Of a stretch of 64,000 bases of DNA, positions 9,013 to 17,240 are shown piece after piece. The notes under the pieces are model-generated. The model saw nothing but the letters and a program-made list of their open reading frames with translations, had not been told where the DNA came from and ran no database searches. Every line of letters starts with the position of its first letter. Within the stretch, counting starts at the first letter, position 1. This DNA is from an alpha proteobacterium HIMB5 (lineage in GTDB: Bacteria; Pseudomonadota; Alphaproteobacteria; Pelagibacterales; Pelagibacteraceae), in contig CP003809.1 of the NCBI GenBank assembly GCA_000299095.1, forward strand, positions 248,001 through 312,000. The letters are read 5' to 3'. The position numbers and the translations under genes are program-made.

Positions 9013-9852
9013 CTAATTTATTTCTACTCTTTGTGAGTTACTATAAATATTAAAACTATCTTGTTTTACAAAACCGACCAAGGTCATGTCAAACCTATTT
9101 GCCAAATCTATAGCAAGACTTGTTGGCGCACCAACACCGATCATTAAACCTATATTGTTAATCAATGCTTTTTGGACTAACTCAAAATTAAGTCTTCCTG
9201 AACATGTGATAAATTGGTCATTTTCTTTAAGTAACTTCTTTTGAAGAGTTTCACCAATTAATTTATCTAAAGCATTATGACGACCAACATCTTCTTTAAC
9301 AGCTATCAAATTTCCATCATTAGAAAATAATCCACTAGCATGTATTCCACCCGTGATTGAGAACTGAGTTTGATTCTCTTTCAAAATTTCAGGAGATTTA
9401 ATAATAATATTTTTGTTTATTTTTTTGTTTGGGTATTTGGGTTTATCTTTTTTTAAAGTTTCAAGAGCATCAAGCGAAGTCTTTCCACACACGCCACAAG
9501 AAGAGTTCATCAGAAAGTTTCTTTTAACTTGAGAAATATTAACATTATCTGAATTATTTAATGTTATTAAGATTTTATTCTTAAAATCATATTGGCCATT
9601 ATTTTCTCCATAGCTCTCAATTTTTTCTATCCAATTTATATCTGTTATAATTTGTTCATTATATAAAAATCCAACAGATAAATTTTCATCATCACCAGGA
9701 GTTCTCATTGTGATGGACAGATTTTCTTTTTTCCAATCTTTTCCATCTTTATACTTTAGATTTATTTCGAGTGGTTCTTCAATTGATATGTAATCTTCAA
9801 CATTATCAAGTTTATTATTTTTATATTTTGAAATTTTGTATTTAGAGTTCAT
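9013..9852 (-). CDS. fdhD: Formate dehydrogenase accessory sulfurtransferase FdhD
   Basis: The protein is 279 residues. FdhD takes sulfur from a cysteine desulfurase and delivers it to the molybdenum cofactor of formate dehydrogenase, which is essential for activity. The key C-x-x-C pair is C119 and C122 in S-S-C-G-V-C-G-K. Further family motifs are G-G-x-H-A-S-G-L-F and E-D-V-G-R-H-N-A-L-D-K in the C-terminal half, and T-C-S-G-R-x-x-x-E-L-V. It lies 8 bases upstream of fdhB. Its start overlaps the end of the HPP gene by 4 bases, so it belongs to one operon with the structural genes. Confidence 0.95.
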   Translation of the reverse strand: MNSKYKISKYKNNKLDNVEDYISIEEPLEINLKYKDGKDWKKENLSITMRTPGDDENLSVGFLYNEQIITDINWIEKIESYGENNGQYDFKNKILITLNNSDNVNISQVKRNFLMNSSCGVCGKTSLDALETLKKDKPKYPNKKINKNIIIKSPEILKENQTQFSITGGIHASGLFSNDGNLIAVKEDVGRHNALDKLIGETLQKKLLKENDQFITCSGRLNFELVQKALINNIGLMIGVGAPTSLAIDLANRFDMTLVGFVKQDSFNIYSNSQRVEIN

Positions 9853-10328
9853 TTTTTTAGAGGATAATTTTTCTTTAAAATATAGTTGTTAAGAATTACT
9901 CCAAATAAAAGAATAATGATTGTTCCAGTAATTATTGGACTGAATAAATAATCAAAAGATGCACTTCCAATTATTACCATTATTGGATTACCCCCAGCAG
10001 GAGGGTGAACAACATCTAAAATAATCATTAAAAAAATTCCAAAACCTACAGCAACAGGAATTATTAAAAAAATGGGTAGTTGAATAAAGTTAACAAAAAC
10101 TACCCCAACAAGTGCTGTAAGCAGATGGCCAAAAAAAATATTTTTAGGTTGTGCAAATGGACTTTCAGGAAAACCATAAAGTAACACCATTGAAGACCCA
10201 AAAGAAGCAGCAAGAAATAAACCTAATTCGGTTTTATAAGTTATCAAAGTCAAAACACCAATTGTGAAAGCCGAAAAAATTCCCGCTAAACTTGCTTTGA
10301 TTAATTTATCTCTTTTAATATCAATCAT
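9849..10328 (-). CDS. HPP family membrane protein
   Basis: The protein is 159 residues with four strongly hydrophobic segments and the family signature D-V-V-H-P-P-A-G-G-N-P at about residues 105-115. HPP proteins are small integral membrane proteins; some plant and cyanobacterial members have been reported to move nitrite. Here the gene lies inside the formate dehydrogenase operon, overlapping fdhD and the SufU-like gene by 4 bases on each side. Because nitrite and formate are similar small anions that share channels in the unrelated FocA/NirC family, formate uptake is a reasonable hypothesis. It is not shown by the sequence. The family call is firm. Confidence 0.87.
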   Translation of the reverse strand: MIDIKRDKLIKASLAGIFSAFTIGVLTLITYKTELGLFLAASFGSSMVLLYGFPESPFAQPKNIFFGHLLTALVGVVFVNFIQLPIFLIIPVAVGFGIFLMIILDVVHPPAGGNPIMVIIGSASFDYLFSPIITGTIIILLFGVILNNYILKKNYPLKK

Positions 10329-10726
10329 CTAGTATCTAAAGCTTTTAAAACAGTTCTTATAGGAAGAAGCAAACATTCTTTTCTTGCAATATTTTTCTTG
10401 TTCAAAATTTCTAAAAAATCTTTCCATTTTTTTTGAATTCCTAAAGAATTGTTTTCAAATAATTTTTCACAATTTATTAAAAAATCTTTTATTTCATCTA
10501 TCTCTTTATTTTTAATTTTTCTGGATAAAAGACTTACTGAAGCCTGACAGTACACACACGATTTACATTGATATCCGATATCTTTAATTTTATCATTTTT
10601 AACAACAAGGCTTATTTCCATTTCATCACCACATAATGGATTTTTATTTTTAGATTTATGAGTAAATCCATCTATAATTTTATTATTTTCAGTGTTAGCT
10701 GCAATTTCTAATATTCTTAAGTCCAT
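10325..10726 (-). CDS. SufU/IscU-like iron-sulfur scaffold protein
   Basis: The protein is 133 residues and related to the NifU N-terminal/IscU/SufU family. It has N-P-L-C-G-D (C32), then G-Y-Q-C-K-S-C-V-Y-C-Q-A-S-V-S-L-L with C54, C57 and C60, and a third site R-K-E-C near the C-terminus. In the family the conserved Cys are the ones in N-P-x-C-G-D, in the G-C-x-I-S-x-A-S segment and near the end. C54 and C60 are extra. Scaffold proteins assemble or carry [Fe-S] clusters. It is the first gene of the formate dehydrogenase operon and diverges from mobA with a 41-base gap, so a role in loading the many clusters of FdhA/FdhB, or in sulfur transfer, is plausible inference. Confidence 0.78.
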   Translation of the reverse strand: MDLRILEIAANTENNKIIDGFTHKSKNKNPLCGDEMEISLVVKNDKIKDIGYQCKSCVYCQASVSLLSRKIKNKEIDEIKDFLINCEKLFENNSLGIQKKWKDFLEILNKKNIARKECLLLPIRTVLKALDTR

Positions 10727-10767
10727 TAAATTTTTGTATAAATTTTTAAATATTTTATATTTTAATT

Positions 10768-11370
10768 ATGGAACATAACAAGATTTTAGGTGTTGTGCTA
10801 GCTGGCGGAAAGTCTTCAAGATTTGGAGCTGATAAATCAGAAGCAATTTTAGGTAATAAAAATTTGATTAGTCATATATTAGATAAAATAATATTTAAAT
10901 TTGATAAAATTTTGGTTGTTGCAAATCATAAGATTAAGTTTAATGAAAATGAAAAAATTAATTTAATATCTGATTATCACAAAGATTTAGGTCCTTTAGG
11001 TGGAATTTATTCTGCTATGAAATGGATCAAAGATAATAATAAACCTTACGATTGGATAATAAGCTTACCAACAGATACACCTTTTTTTGAGACTGAAATA
11101 TTAGATGAATTTTTTGAAAAAACTAACGAGAAAGAAAAAAAACTTTTTTTTATGAAATCAAACAATAAGAGACATAACATTTTTGGCTTATGGTCTTTAG
11201 ATTTATATAAAAATTTAGAAAAAGATTTACTTGAAAACAATGAGAGAAAAGTTGAAACTTGGGCAAATAAAACAGGTGTTGAAACAATAAATATAAATTT
11301 TGAAGGTCGAGATCCTTTTTTTAATATTAATACCGCAGAAGATTTAGAAAAAGCTAAGAAATATATTTGA
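10768..11370 (+). CDS. mobA: Molybdenum cofactor guanylyltransferase MobA
   Basis: The protein is 200 residues. The nucleotide-binding signature L-A-G-G-K-S-S-R-F-G-A-D-K is at residues 11-23, and a second P-T-D-T-P-F metal/nucleotide motif lies near residue 101. MobA links GMP from GTP to molybdopterin to make the guanine dinucleotide cofactor used by the formate dehydrogenase encoded on the other side. It diverges from the fdh operon, and its stop codon overlaps the possible TTG start of moeA, so the two cofactor genes are co-transcribed. The 41-base divergent gap presumably holds both promoters, but it is too AT-rich for me to pick boxes with confidence. Confidence 0.93.
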   Translation: MEHNKILGVVLAGGKSSRFGADKSEAILGNKNLISHILDKIIFKFDKILVVANHKIKFNENEKINLISDYHKDLGPLGGIYSAMKWIKDNNKPYDWIISLPTDTPFFETEILDEFFEKTNEKEKKLFFMKSNNKRHNIFGLWSLDLYKNLEKDLLENNERKVETWANKTGVETININFEGRDPFFNINTAEDLEKAKKYI

Positions 11371-11372
11371 AT

Positions 11373-12614
11373 ATGAAAAGCTATAACCAAGCAAAAAAAA
11401 TATTAATTAATGCAAAATTAAAAATTAAAGATGAAATTATTAATATTGATTCTTCATTAAATAGAATTGTTTCAGAAAATATTTTGTCTAAAGTTAACTA
11501 TCCAGCAGGAGATAATGCAGCCTTCGATGGATTTGTGATAAGAGCTCAAGATACAAAAAAACTAAGTAAAAAAAATCCTAAACACTTCAAAATATTAGGC
11601 TCATTAGCTGCTGGTGACAAACCTAAATTTAGATATAAAAAATTGAGTGCTGTTGAAGTTATGACGGGAGCATTAATACCAAAAGGTTTTGATACTATCA
11701 TTCCAATTGAAAAAATTAGATTCGATAAAAATAAAAAGAATATTCTTTTAAATGAAAAATTAATTAAATATTCACATATTAGATTTGCAGGATCAGATTT
11801 TAGAATAAAAGATATAATTCTTAAAAAAGGTACTCAAATAAATTCAAACCATATTTTAGCATTAAAAACTCTTGGCATACAAAAATTAAAAGTTAAAAAA
11901 ATTCCCAGTATTATTTTTTTTTCTACAGGAAACGAAATATCCGAAAAAACAGATATACCAAATTGGAAAGTTAGAAATTCAAATAGTTATTACGTTAAAT
12001 CATTAGCAAAAAAATTTTCATTTAATTTTATTGATGGGGGCATTTTAAGAGATGAAGAAGAGAAATTATTTAAAAACAAACTAAATAAATTGATCAAATC
12101 TGATATAGCTTTGATAATTACTTCTGGAGCAGTATCAGCAGGAAAATATGATTTTATTCCAAATGTTGTTAAATCTTTGCCATTACAATCTTATCTTAAA
12201 AGTGTAGCTATTAGGCCTGGCAAACCTTTTATGTTTGCAAAAATTAAAAATAAATCAAAAGCTATATTTGGTTTACCTGGAAACCCTATGTCATCTGCAG
12301 CTTGTTTTAGATTTTTTGTCTATCCGTATTTATGTCATTCTTTACAAACAAATGAAGAAAAACCATTGAAGGCAGTTTTAAAAAATAACTTTTATAAAAA
12401 GAAAGAATTTACGAGATTTATCAAATGTAAATTAAGCACAAATCAAAAAGGTGTACAAGAAGTTGAAGTTCTTAAAGGTCAAGAATCATTTAGAATTAAA
12501 TCTTTTGTAAATGCAAATTCGTGGGGAAGTTTTCCTTCAGGTAAATCTAAATTTAAAAAAGGTGATATTATAGATTGCTTTCCAGCAAATTTTTCGAATA
12601 AAAATTTTTATTAA
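11373..12614 (+). CDS. moeA: Molybdopterin molybdenumtransferase MoeA
   Basis: The protein is 413 residues from the ATG at 11373. An in-frame TTG at 11367 overlaps the mobA stop and is the alternative start. MoeA inserts molybdate into adenylylated molybdopterin. Family motifs: D-N-A-A-F-D-G-F near the N-terminus, M-T-G-A-L-I-P-K-G, F-F-S-T-G-N-E-I, T-S-G-A-V-S-A-G-K-Y-D, R-P-G-K-P-F and G-L-P-G-N-P-M-S-S. The protein ends in the usual C-terminal beta domain. It pairs with mobA to supply the cofactor of the adjacent formate dehydrogenase. The remaining cofactor genes (moaA and others) are not in this window. Confidence 0.94.
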   Translation: MKSYNQAKKILINAKLKIKDEIINIDSSLNRIVSENILSKVNYPAGDNAAFDGFVIRAQDTKKLSKKNPKHFKILGSLAAGDKPKFRYKKLSAVEVMTGALIPKGFDTIIPIEKIRFDKNKKNILLNEKLIKYSHIRFAGSDFRIKDIILKKGTQINSNHILALKTLGIQKLKVKKIPSIIFFSTGNEISEKTDIPNWKVRNSNSYYVKSLAKKFSFNFIDGGILRDEEEKLFKNKLNKLIKSDIALIITSGAVSAGKYDFIPNVVKSLPLQSYLKSVAIRPGKPFMFAKIKNKSKAIFGLPGNPMSSAACFRFFVYPYLCHSLQTNEEKPLKAVLKNNFYKKKEFTRFIKCKLSTNQKGVQEVEVLKGQESFRIKSFVNANSWGSFPSGKSKFKKGDIIDCFPANFSNKNFY

Positions 12615-12665
12615 CAAGATAGATTTTTGTTGTAGTTCAATTCTTTTCCAATTAAAAATTTAATC

Positions 12666-13574
12666 ATGATAGAACTAAAAAATGAAAAAGTAGCTGTCCC
12701 AGTAGTTCTATTTGCAGGATTAATCTGGTCGTTTGGTCCGTTAGTTGTTAGATACATGAACGACCCGCATTTAGTGCCTTGGCAATATATTTTCGGAAGA
12801 GGCCTCACTATATTTATCGTCTTAAATTTATATTTATTTTTTGAAGAGGGAAAAAATTTTTATAAAAATTATTATAAAATTGGTTATTCAGGTGTAGTGG
12901 GTGGAACAGGCCTAGGAATTGCAATGATCTCATTTATATATTCAATTACAAATACGAGTGCGGCTGTAACTTTATTATGTTTAGCAGCAATGCCTTTTTT
13001 TACTGCTCTATTAGGTTTTTTATTTTTAAGAGAGAGAATTTCTCTTAATGTTTGGGTAGCAATAATTATAGCAACAGTTGGTATAGTAATAATTGCTCTT
13101 GGAAATACGGCTAAAGCCTCATTAATAGGGTTAATATTTGGAATAACTTCATCGATAGGTTTTTCAGTGTTTTCAGTATCATTAAGATGGCGAAAAGAAA
13201 CTCCTAAATTTACAACAGTAGCTTTTGCTGGTTTTTTCTGTTTTATAACAGCAACTATATTTATCTTGAGTGGTGACAACCAATCATTTTTTTCAACTAG
13301 TTATAACGGCACTTTGTTTTCTCTTCATGGTGTACTTGTTTGTATGGGTTTAATATTATATTCGATAGGTTCTAAAGCAATTCCTGCTGCTGAACTTACC
13401 CTTTTATCTTTGACAGAGGTAATTGGTGGAATTTTTTGGGTATGGCTACCATGGTTTGGAATAAATGAAATTCCATCTACGAATACAGTGATTGGTGGAT
13501 TTTTCTTATTTATTTCTATTACTTATTATAGTTTAATAATGAGAACAAATAGACGTTTCATAGGACTAAATTAA
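12666..13574 (+). CDS. EamA/DMT superfamily permease
   Basis: The protein is 302 residues with about ten hydrophobic helices arranged as two EamA repeats. The N-terminal L-I-W-S-F-G-P-L-V-V-R-Y-M and the P-F-F-T-A-L-L-G-F-L-F-L-R-E-R at the end of the first repeat are typical of drug/metabolite transporters. It should sit in the inner membrane. It begins 51 bases after moeA and is followed 16 bases later by the creatinase gene, so it probably heads the guanidino-compound operon and may move one of its substrates or products. The transported molecule cannot be deduced from the sequence. Confidence 0.85.
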   Translation: MIELKNEKVAVPVVLFAGLIWSFGPLVVRYMNDPHLVPWQYIFGRGLTIFIVLNLYLFFEEGKNFYKNYYKIGYSGVVGGTGLGIAMISFIYSITNTSAAVTLLCLAAMPFFTALLGFLFLRERISLNVWVAIIIATVGIVIIALGNTAKASLIGLIFGITSSIGFSVFSVSLRWRKETPKFTTVAFAGFFCFITATIFILSGDNQSFFSTSYNGTLFSLHGVLVCMGLILYSIGSKAIPAAELTLLSLTEVIGGIFWVWLPWFGINEIPSTNTVIGGFFLFISITYYSLIMRTNRRFIGLN

Positions 13575-13590
13575 TCAAAAATATATATTT

Positions 13591-14808
13591 ATGGAAAGAC
13601 CAGATTTTTTTGAATTAAAGAATGGAGATAAAGTTAAATTACCTTTCTCTGATAAAGAATACCAAAACAGAGTAACTAGTTTAAGAAAAGCAATGGATGA
13701 AAATAAGATGGATATGGCGATCTTAACATCGATGCATAACGTGGCATATTATACAGGTTTTATCTATTGTTCTTTCGGAAGACCATATGGATGTGTTGTA
13801 ACTCAAAATAAAATTGTAACTATATCTGCAAATATTGATGCAAGTCAGCCATGGAGAAGATCTCATTGTGATAATGTAATTTATACAGATTGGAAAAGAG
13901 ATAATTTTTTAAGAGCAATAGTTTCTATTATCGGAAGAGATGACCCACCAAAAACTATTGGAATAGAAAATGATCACGTAACTTTAGATTTGAAAGACAA
14001 ACTAAATTCAATTTTTACTTTTTCTAATTTCAAAGATATATCAAATAGCTTGATGAAACTAAGAATGATCAAATCAGATGAAGAAATTGAAATTATCAAA
14101 AATGGAGCAAGAATTGCAGATCTTGGTGCAGAAGAGATAGCAAAACATATTAAACCAGGCCAATCAGAGATTGAAATTGCTATTCAAGGTAGAGATAGAA
14201 TGGAACGAGAGATTGTCACAACTTATCCAGGAGCAGAGTATATGGATACTTGGGTTTGGTTTCAGTCTGGAATAAATACAGACGGAGCTCACAATCCAAA
14301 AACAAATAGAAAATTGCAATCAGGAGACATTTTATCTCTTAATACATTTCCAATGATTTCGGGGTATTATACTGCTCTTGAAAGAACTTTATTTGTAGAT
14401 AATGTCGATGATGAGTCTTTAAAAGCTTGGGAGGCAAATGTTAAAGTACATAAGCGTGGGTTAGAATTAATTAAACCAGGCGTAAAGTGTTCAGAAATTT
14501 GTGCTGAGTTGAATGAGTTATTCGCAGAGCTTGGTTATCTTCAATATAGAACATTTGGATATGGACATTCATTTGGAATGTTATCTCATTTTTATGGAAG
14601 AGAAGCAGGACTTGAATTAAGAGAGGATATTGACACTGTATTAGAAAAAAATATGGTTATCTCTATGGAACCAATGATTATGATACCTGAAGGAAAACCT
14701 GGAGCAGGAGGATACAGAGAACATGATATTTTGGTTATAAAAGAAGATGGGGCAGAAAACATAACTAAGTTTCCTTTTGGACCTGAACATAATGTAATTA
14801 AAAACTAA
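13591..14808 (+). CDS. Creatinase (creatine amidinohydrolase) or close guanidinoacetate-acting relative
   Basis: The protein is 405 residues, nearly the length of Pseudomonas creatinase, and similar to it along its whole length. Creatinase hydrolyses creatine to sarcosine and urea. It has the M24 pita-bread fold but needs no metal. From my knowledge of the Pseudomonas enzyme, the substrate-site residues line up with a constant shift of about two: F62 and R64 in S-F-G-R-P-Y, H234 in T-D-G-A-H-N-P, Y260 and E264 in Y-Y-T-A-L-E-R-T, H326, R337, E360 in S-M-E-P-M-I-M and H378. It shares a TAATG junction with glycine amidinotransferase, whose product guanidinoacetate is creatine without the methyl group. 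Guanidinoacetate is therefore a possible substrate. Confidence 0.87.
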   Translation: MERPDFFELKNGDKVKLPFSDKEYQNRVTSLRKAMDENKMDMAILTSMHNVAYYTGFIYCSFGRPYGCVVTQNKIVTISANIDASQPWRRSHCDNVIYTDWKRDNFLRAIVSIIGRDDPPKTIGIENDHVTLDLKDKLNSIFTFSNFKDISNSLMKLRMIKSDEEIEIIKNGARIADLGAEEIAKHIKPGQSEIEIAIQGRDRMEREIVTTYPGAEYMDTWVWFQSGINTDGAHNPKTNRKLQSGDILSLNTFPMISGYYTALERTLFVDNVDDESLKAWEANVKVHKRGLELIKPGVKCSEICAELNELFAELGYLQYRTFGYGHSFGMLSHFYGREAGLELREDIDTVLEKNMVISMEPMIMIPEGKPGAGGYREHDILVIKEDGAENITKFPFGPEHNVIKN

Positions 14809-15917
14809 TGACTAAAAAAATAGTAAATAGTTGGAATGAATGGGATCCATTAAAACATGTTATTGTTGGAAGAGCAGATGGCACATGTATACCAGCTCCT
14901 GAACCAGCATTAGATGCAAAAGTACCAGAAGACTCTGATATGAGAGGACAATTTGGTCCAAGAACAAAAGATACTGTAGATAAAGCTAATCAACTTTTAG
15001 ATGATTTTTCTAATATGCTTAAAAAAAGAGGAATTAAAGTTGATAGACCAACACCAATAGATTTTAATCAAAAAACTTCTACACCTGATTGGGAAACAGA
15101 AACTATGTTTGGTTGTATGCCCCCAAGAGACGTGCTTTTAACCGTTGGGAATGAAATACTAGAGGCAACTATGAGTTACAGATGTAGATGGTTTGAGTAT
15201 TTATGTTACAGACCATTGTTGAAAGAATTTTATAATGCTGATCCTAATATGAGACATGAATCTGCACCAAAACCAAGATTGACTGATGCAGATTATCATA
15301 AAGACTATTTATCTGATAAAATTGGTGTTCAAAAAAGATTAGAATGGACTGAAAAAAAATTTTTTGTAACTACAGAAGAAGAGCCGCTCTTTGATGCTGC
15401 AGACATACTTAGATTTGGAAAAGATTTAGTTGTTCAACACGGTTTTACAACAAATTTGAAAGGTATTGATTGGATAAAAAGACATTTCAAAGATCACAGA
15501 GTTCATGCAGTAAATTTTCCTGGAGATCCTTATCCAATTCACATTGATGCAACATTTACTCCAATTAAAGAAGGATTAATAATTAACAACCCTCAAAGAA
15601 GGCTTCCAAAAGAACAAAGAAAATTATTTGAAGATAATGGTTGGGAAATTATTGATGCTGCACAACCTGCTCACAATGAGCCACCACCATTATGTTATTC
15701 TTCAGTATGGCTATCTATGAATGTACTTGTTTTAGATCCTAAGACTGTATGTGTAGAAAAAAGTGAAGTATATCAAGCAGAACAACTTGATAAATTGGGT
15801 ATGGAAGTTGTTCCAGTTGATCTTAGAGATGCCTATGCTTTTGGTGGAGGATTACATTGTTGTACAGCAGATGTTTATAGAGAAGGTGAACTAAAAGACT
15901 ATTTTCCAAAACAATAA
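14808..15917 (+). CDS. Glycine amidinotransferase (arginine:glycine amidinotransferase-like)
   Basis: The protein is 369 residues of the amidinotransferase (pentein) family. The N-terminal N-S-W-N-E-W-D-P-L-K-H-V-I-V-G-R-A-D segment is diagnostic. The catalytic Cys is C351 in F-G-G-G-L-H-C, and the His of the catalytic set lies in P-Y-P-I-H-I-D-A-T-F. The family moves the amidino group from arginine to glycine, giving ornithine and guanidinoacetate. Other acceptors are known in antibiotic and toxin pathways, so the acceptor is inferred. It overlaps the creatinase stop by one base and is 1 base from the threonine aldolase gene. This placement supports an operon built around glycine and guanidino compounds. 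Confidence 0.9.
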   Translation: MTKKIVNSWNEWDPLKHVIVGRADGTCIPAPEPALDAKVPEDSDMRGQFGPRTKDTVDKANQLLDDFSNMLKKRGIKVDRPTPIDFNQKTSTPDWETETMFGCMPPRDVLLTVGNEILEATMSYRCRWFEYLCYRPLLKEFYNADPNMRHESAPKPRLTDADYHKDYLSDKIGVQKRLEWTEKKFFVTTEEEPLFDAADILRFGKDLVVQHGFTTNLKGIDWIKRHFKDHRVHAVNFPGDPYPIHIDATFTPIKEGLIINNPQRRLPKEQRKLFEDNGWEIIDAAQPAHNEPPPLCYSSVWLSMNVLVLDPKTVCVEKSEVYQAEQLDKLGMEVVPVDLRDAYAFGGGLHCCTADVYREGELKDYFPKQ

Positions 15918-15918
15918 G

Positions 15919-16968
15919 ATGGCAAAAATTAAAACAAAGAGGGAAAGAGTAAAATTTGCCTCTGATAATGTTGCTGGTGCTTGTCCAGAAGTTTTGGATG
16001 CAATTTTAAAAGCTAATGATGGTGATAGCACTCCATATGGTAACGATCCTTTATCAATCAAATTACAAGATAAATTTTCAGAAATCTTTGAAAAGGAAGT
16101 AATTGTTTTCCCAACTGCTTCTGGAACAGCAGCAAATGCTTTAGCATTATCAACAATGACCCCATCTTATGGAAATATATATTGTCATAGAATGGCGCAT
16201 ATCAACACTGATGAATGTGGAGCCCCTGAGTTTTATACTGGAGGAGGAAAATTAATTCCATTGAATGGAGTAATGGGAAAAATAACAGCTGAAGAATTAG
16301 ATCAATCGATAGGAGGAAAGGGTATAGTTCATCATACTCAACCTTCTTCTGTAAGTATTACACAAGTATGTGAAACAGGTGAAGTTTATCAATTAGATGA
16401 AATCAGAAAAATATCAGAAATTGCACATAAACATAATTTAAATATGCATATGGATGGTGCAAGATTTGCTAATGCACTTGTTTCTTTAGATGTTTCGCCA
16501 GCCGAAATGACATGGAAATCAGGGATTGATGTATTATCATTTGGCGCAACTAAAAATGGCTGTTTAGCTGCAGAGGCTATCATTTTTTTTAAAAAAGAAT
16601 TAGTAGGAGATATTGCTTTTTTGATGAAAAGAGCAGGTCACCTATTATCAAAAATGAGATTTGTTTCTGCACAACTTGATGCCTATGTAACTAACGATGT
16701 TTGGTTAAGAAATGCAAAACATGCTAATAAAATGGGAAAAAAACTTAGTGATGGATTAAGTAAACATAACGATATTGAAATATCTTATCCAACTGAGGCA
16801 AATGAAGTTTTTGCTAAATTTCCAAGAGAAAAAATAGAACATTTAAATTCAGAGGGCTATAAAATGAATGAGGAAGAGCTAGATGGAAAATCAGTAAGAT
16901 TAGTTGCTGCTTGGAATACAAAAGATAGTGATGTTGATGAATTACTAAATACAATAAAAGCTAACTAG
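15919..16968 (+). CDS. Low-specificity L-threonine aldolase (PLP-dependent)
   Basis: The protein is 349 residues of the aromatic amino-acid beta-eliminating lyase/threonine aldolase family. The pyridoxal phosphate Lys is K212 in L-S-F-G-A-T-K-N-G, and the cofactor Asp lies in M-H-M-D-G-A-R-F at about residue 179. Other family motifs are P-T-A-S-G-T-A-A-N near residue 65 and H-x-N-x-D-E-C-G-A near residue 94. It splits threonine (or beta-hydroxy amino acids) to glycine and an aldehyde. Directly behind glycine amidinotransferase, it could feed glycine to that enzyme, or use glycine made from guanidinoacetate. Its 3' end overlaps the convergent small gene by 8 bases. Confidence 0.9.
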   Translation: MAKIKTKRERVKFASDNVAGACPEVLDAILKANDGDSTPYGNDPLSIKLQDKFSEIFEKEVIVFPTASGTAANALALSTMTPSYGNIYCHRMAHINTDECGAPEFYTGGGKLIPLNGVMGKITAEELDQSIGGKGIVHHTQPSSVSITQVCETGEVYQLDEIRKISEIAHKHNLNMHMDGARFANALVSLDVSPAEMTWKSGIDVLSFGATKNGCLAAEAIIFFKKELVGDIAFLMKRAGHLLSKMRFVSAQLDAYVTNDVWLRNAKHANKMGKKLSDGLSKHNDIEISYPTEANEVFAKFPREKIEHLNSEGYKMNEEELDGKSVRLVAAWNTKDSDVDELLNTIKAN

Positions 16969-17188
16969 GATTTTCTTTTAAAAACTCAATATATTTTATT
17001 ACTTCATCATATTGGTCATCAGGAATATCTTTATAGCTAGCATTGAACTTACTTTTTACACAAATAGCTACATGCGCGTAAGGGTTTCTACCCTTTGGAT
17101 GATTTGGGTGATCTGGTAATTGTCCCACCAAATAATCGCCAGCTTCCTGTATAATTTTCCAGAGTTTACTTGCATTTTCTTTGTTCAT
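16961..17188 (-). CDS. Small conserved-looking hypothetical protein (75 aa)
   Basis: The protein is 75 residues from the ATG at 17188. A longer in-frame start at 17242 would run into the divergent M24 gene, so I prefer the short form. It is soluble and mixed charge. The middle holds H-P-N-H-P-K-G-R-N-P-Y-A-H-V and the end holds A-S-Y-K-D-I-P-D-D-Q-Y-D-E-V-I-K-Y-I. The second part recalls the short S-Y-K-D-I-P segment seen in C-terminal domains of phage Rha/ORF6C-type regulators, but the resemblance is limited and I do not assign a function. It is embedded in antisense orientation inside the guanidino locus. Coding potential looks real from the composition and lack of homopolymer runs. Confidence 0.6.
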   Translation of the reverse strand: MNKENASKLWKIIQEAGDYLVGQLPDHPNHPKGRNPYAHVAICVKSKFNASYKDIPDDQYDEVIKYIEFLKENPS

Positions 17189-17240
17189 AATAATTTTTAA
17201 TATATATTCCCATTTTATCATAAATTTAAAATAAAGAACC

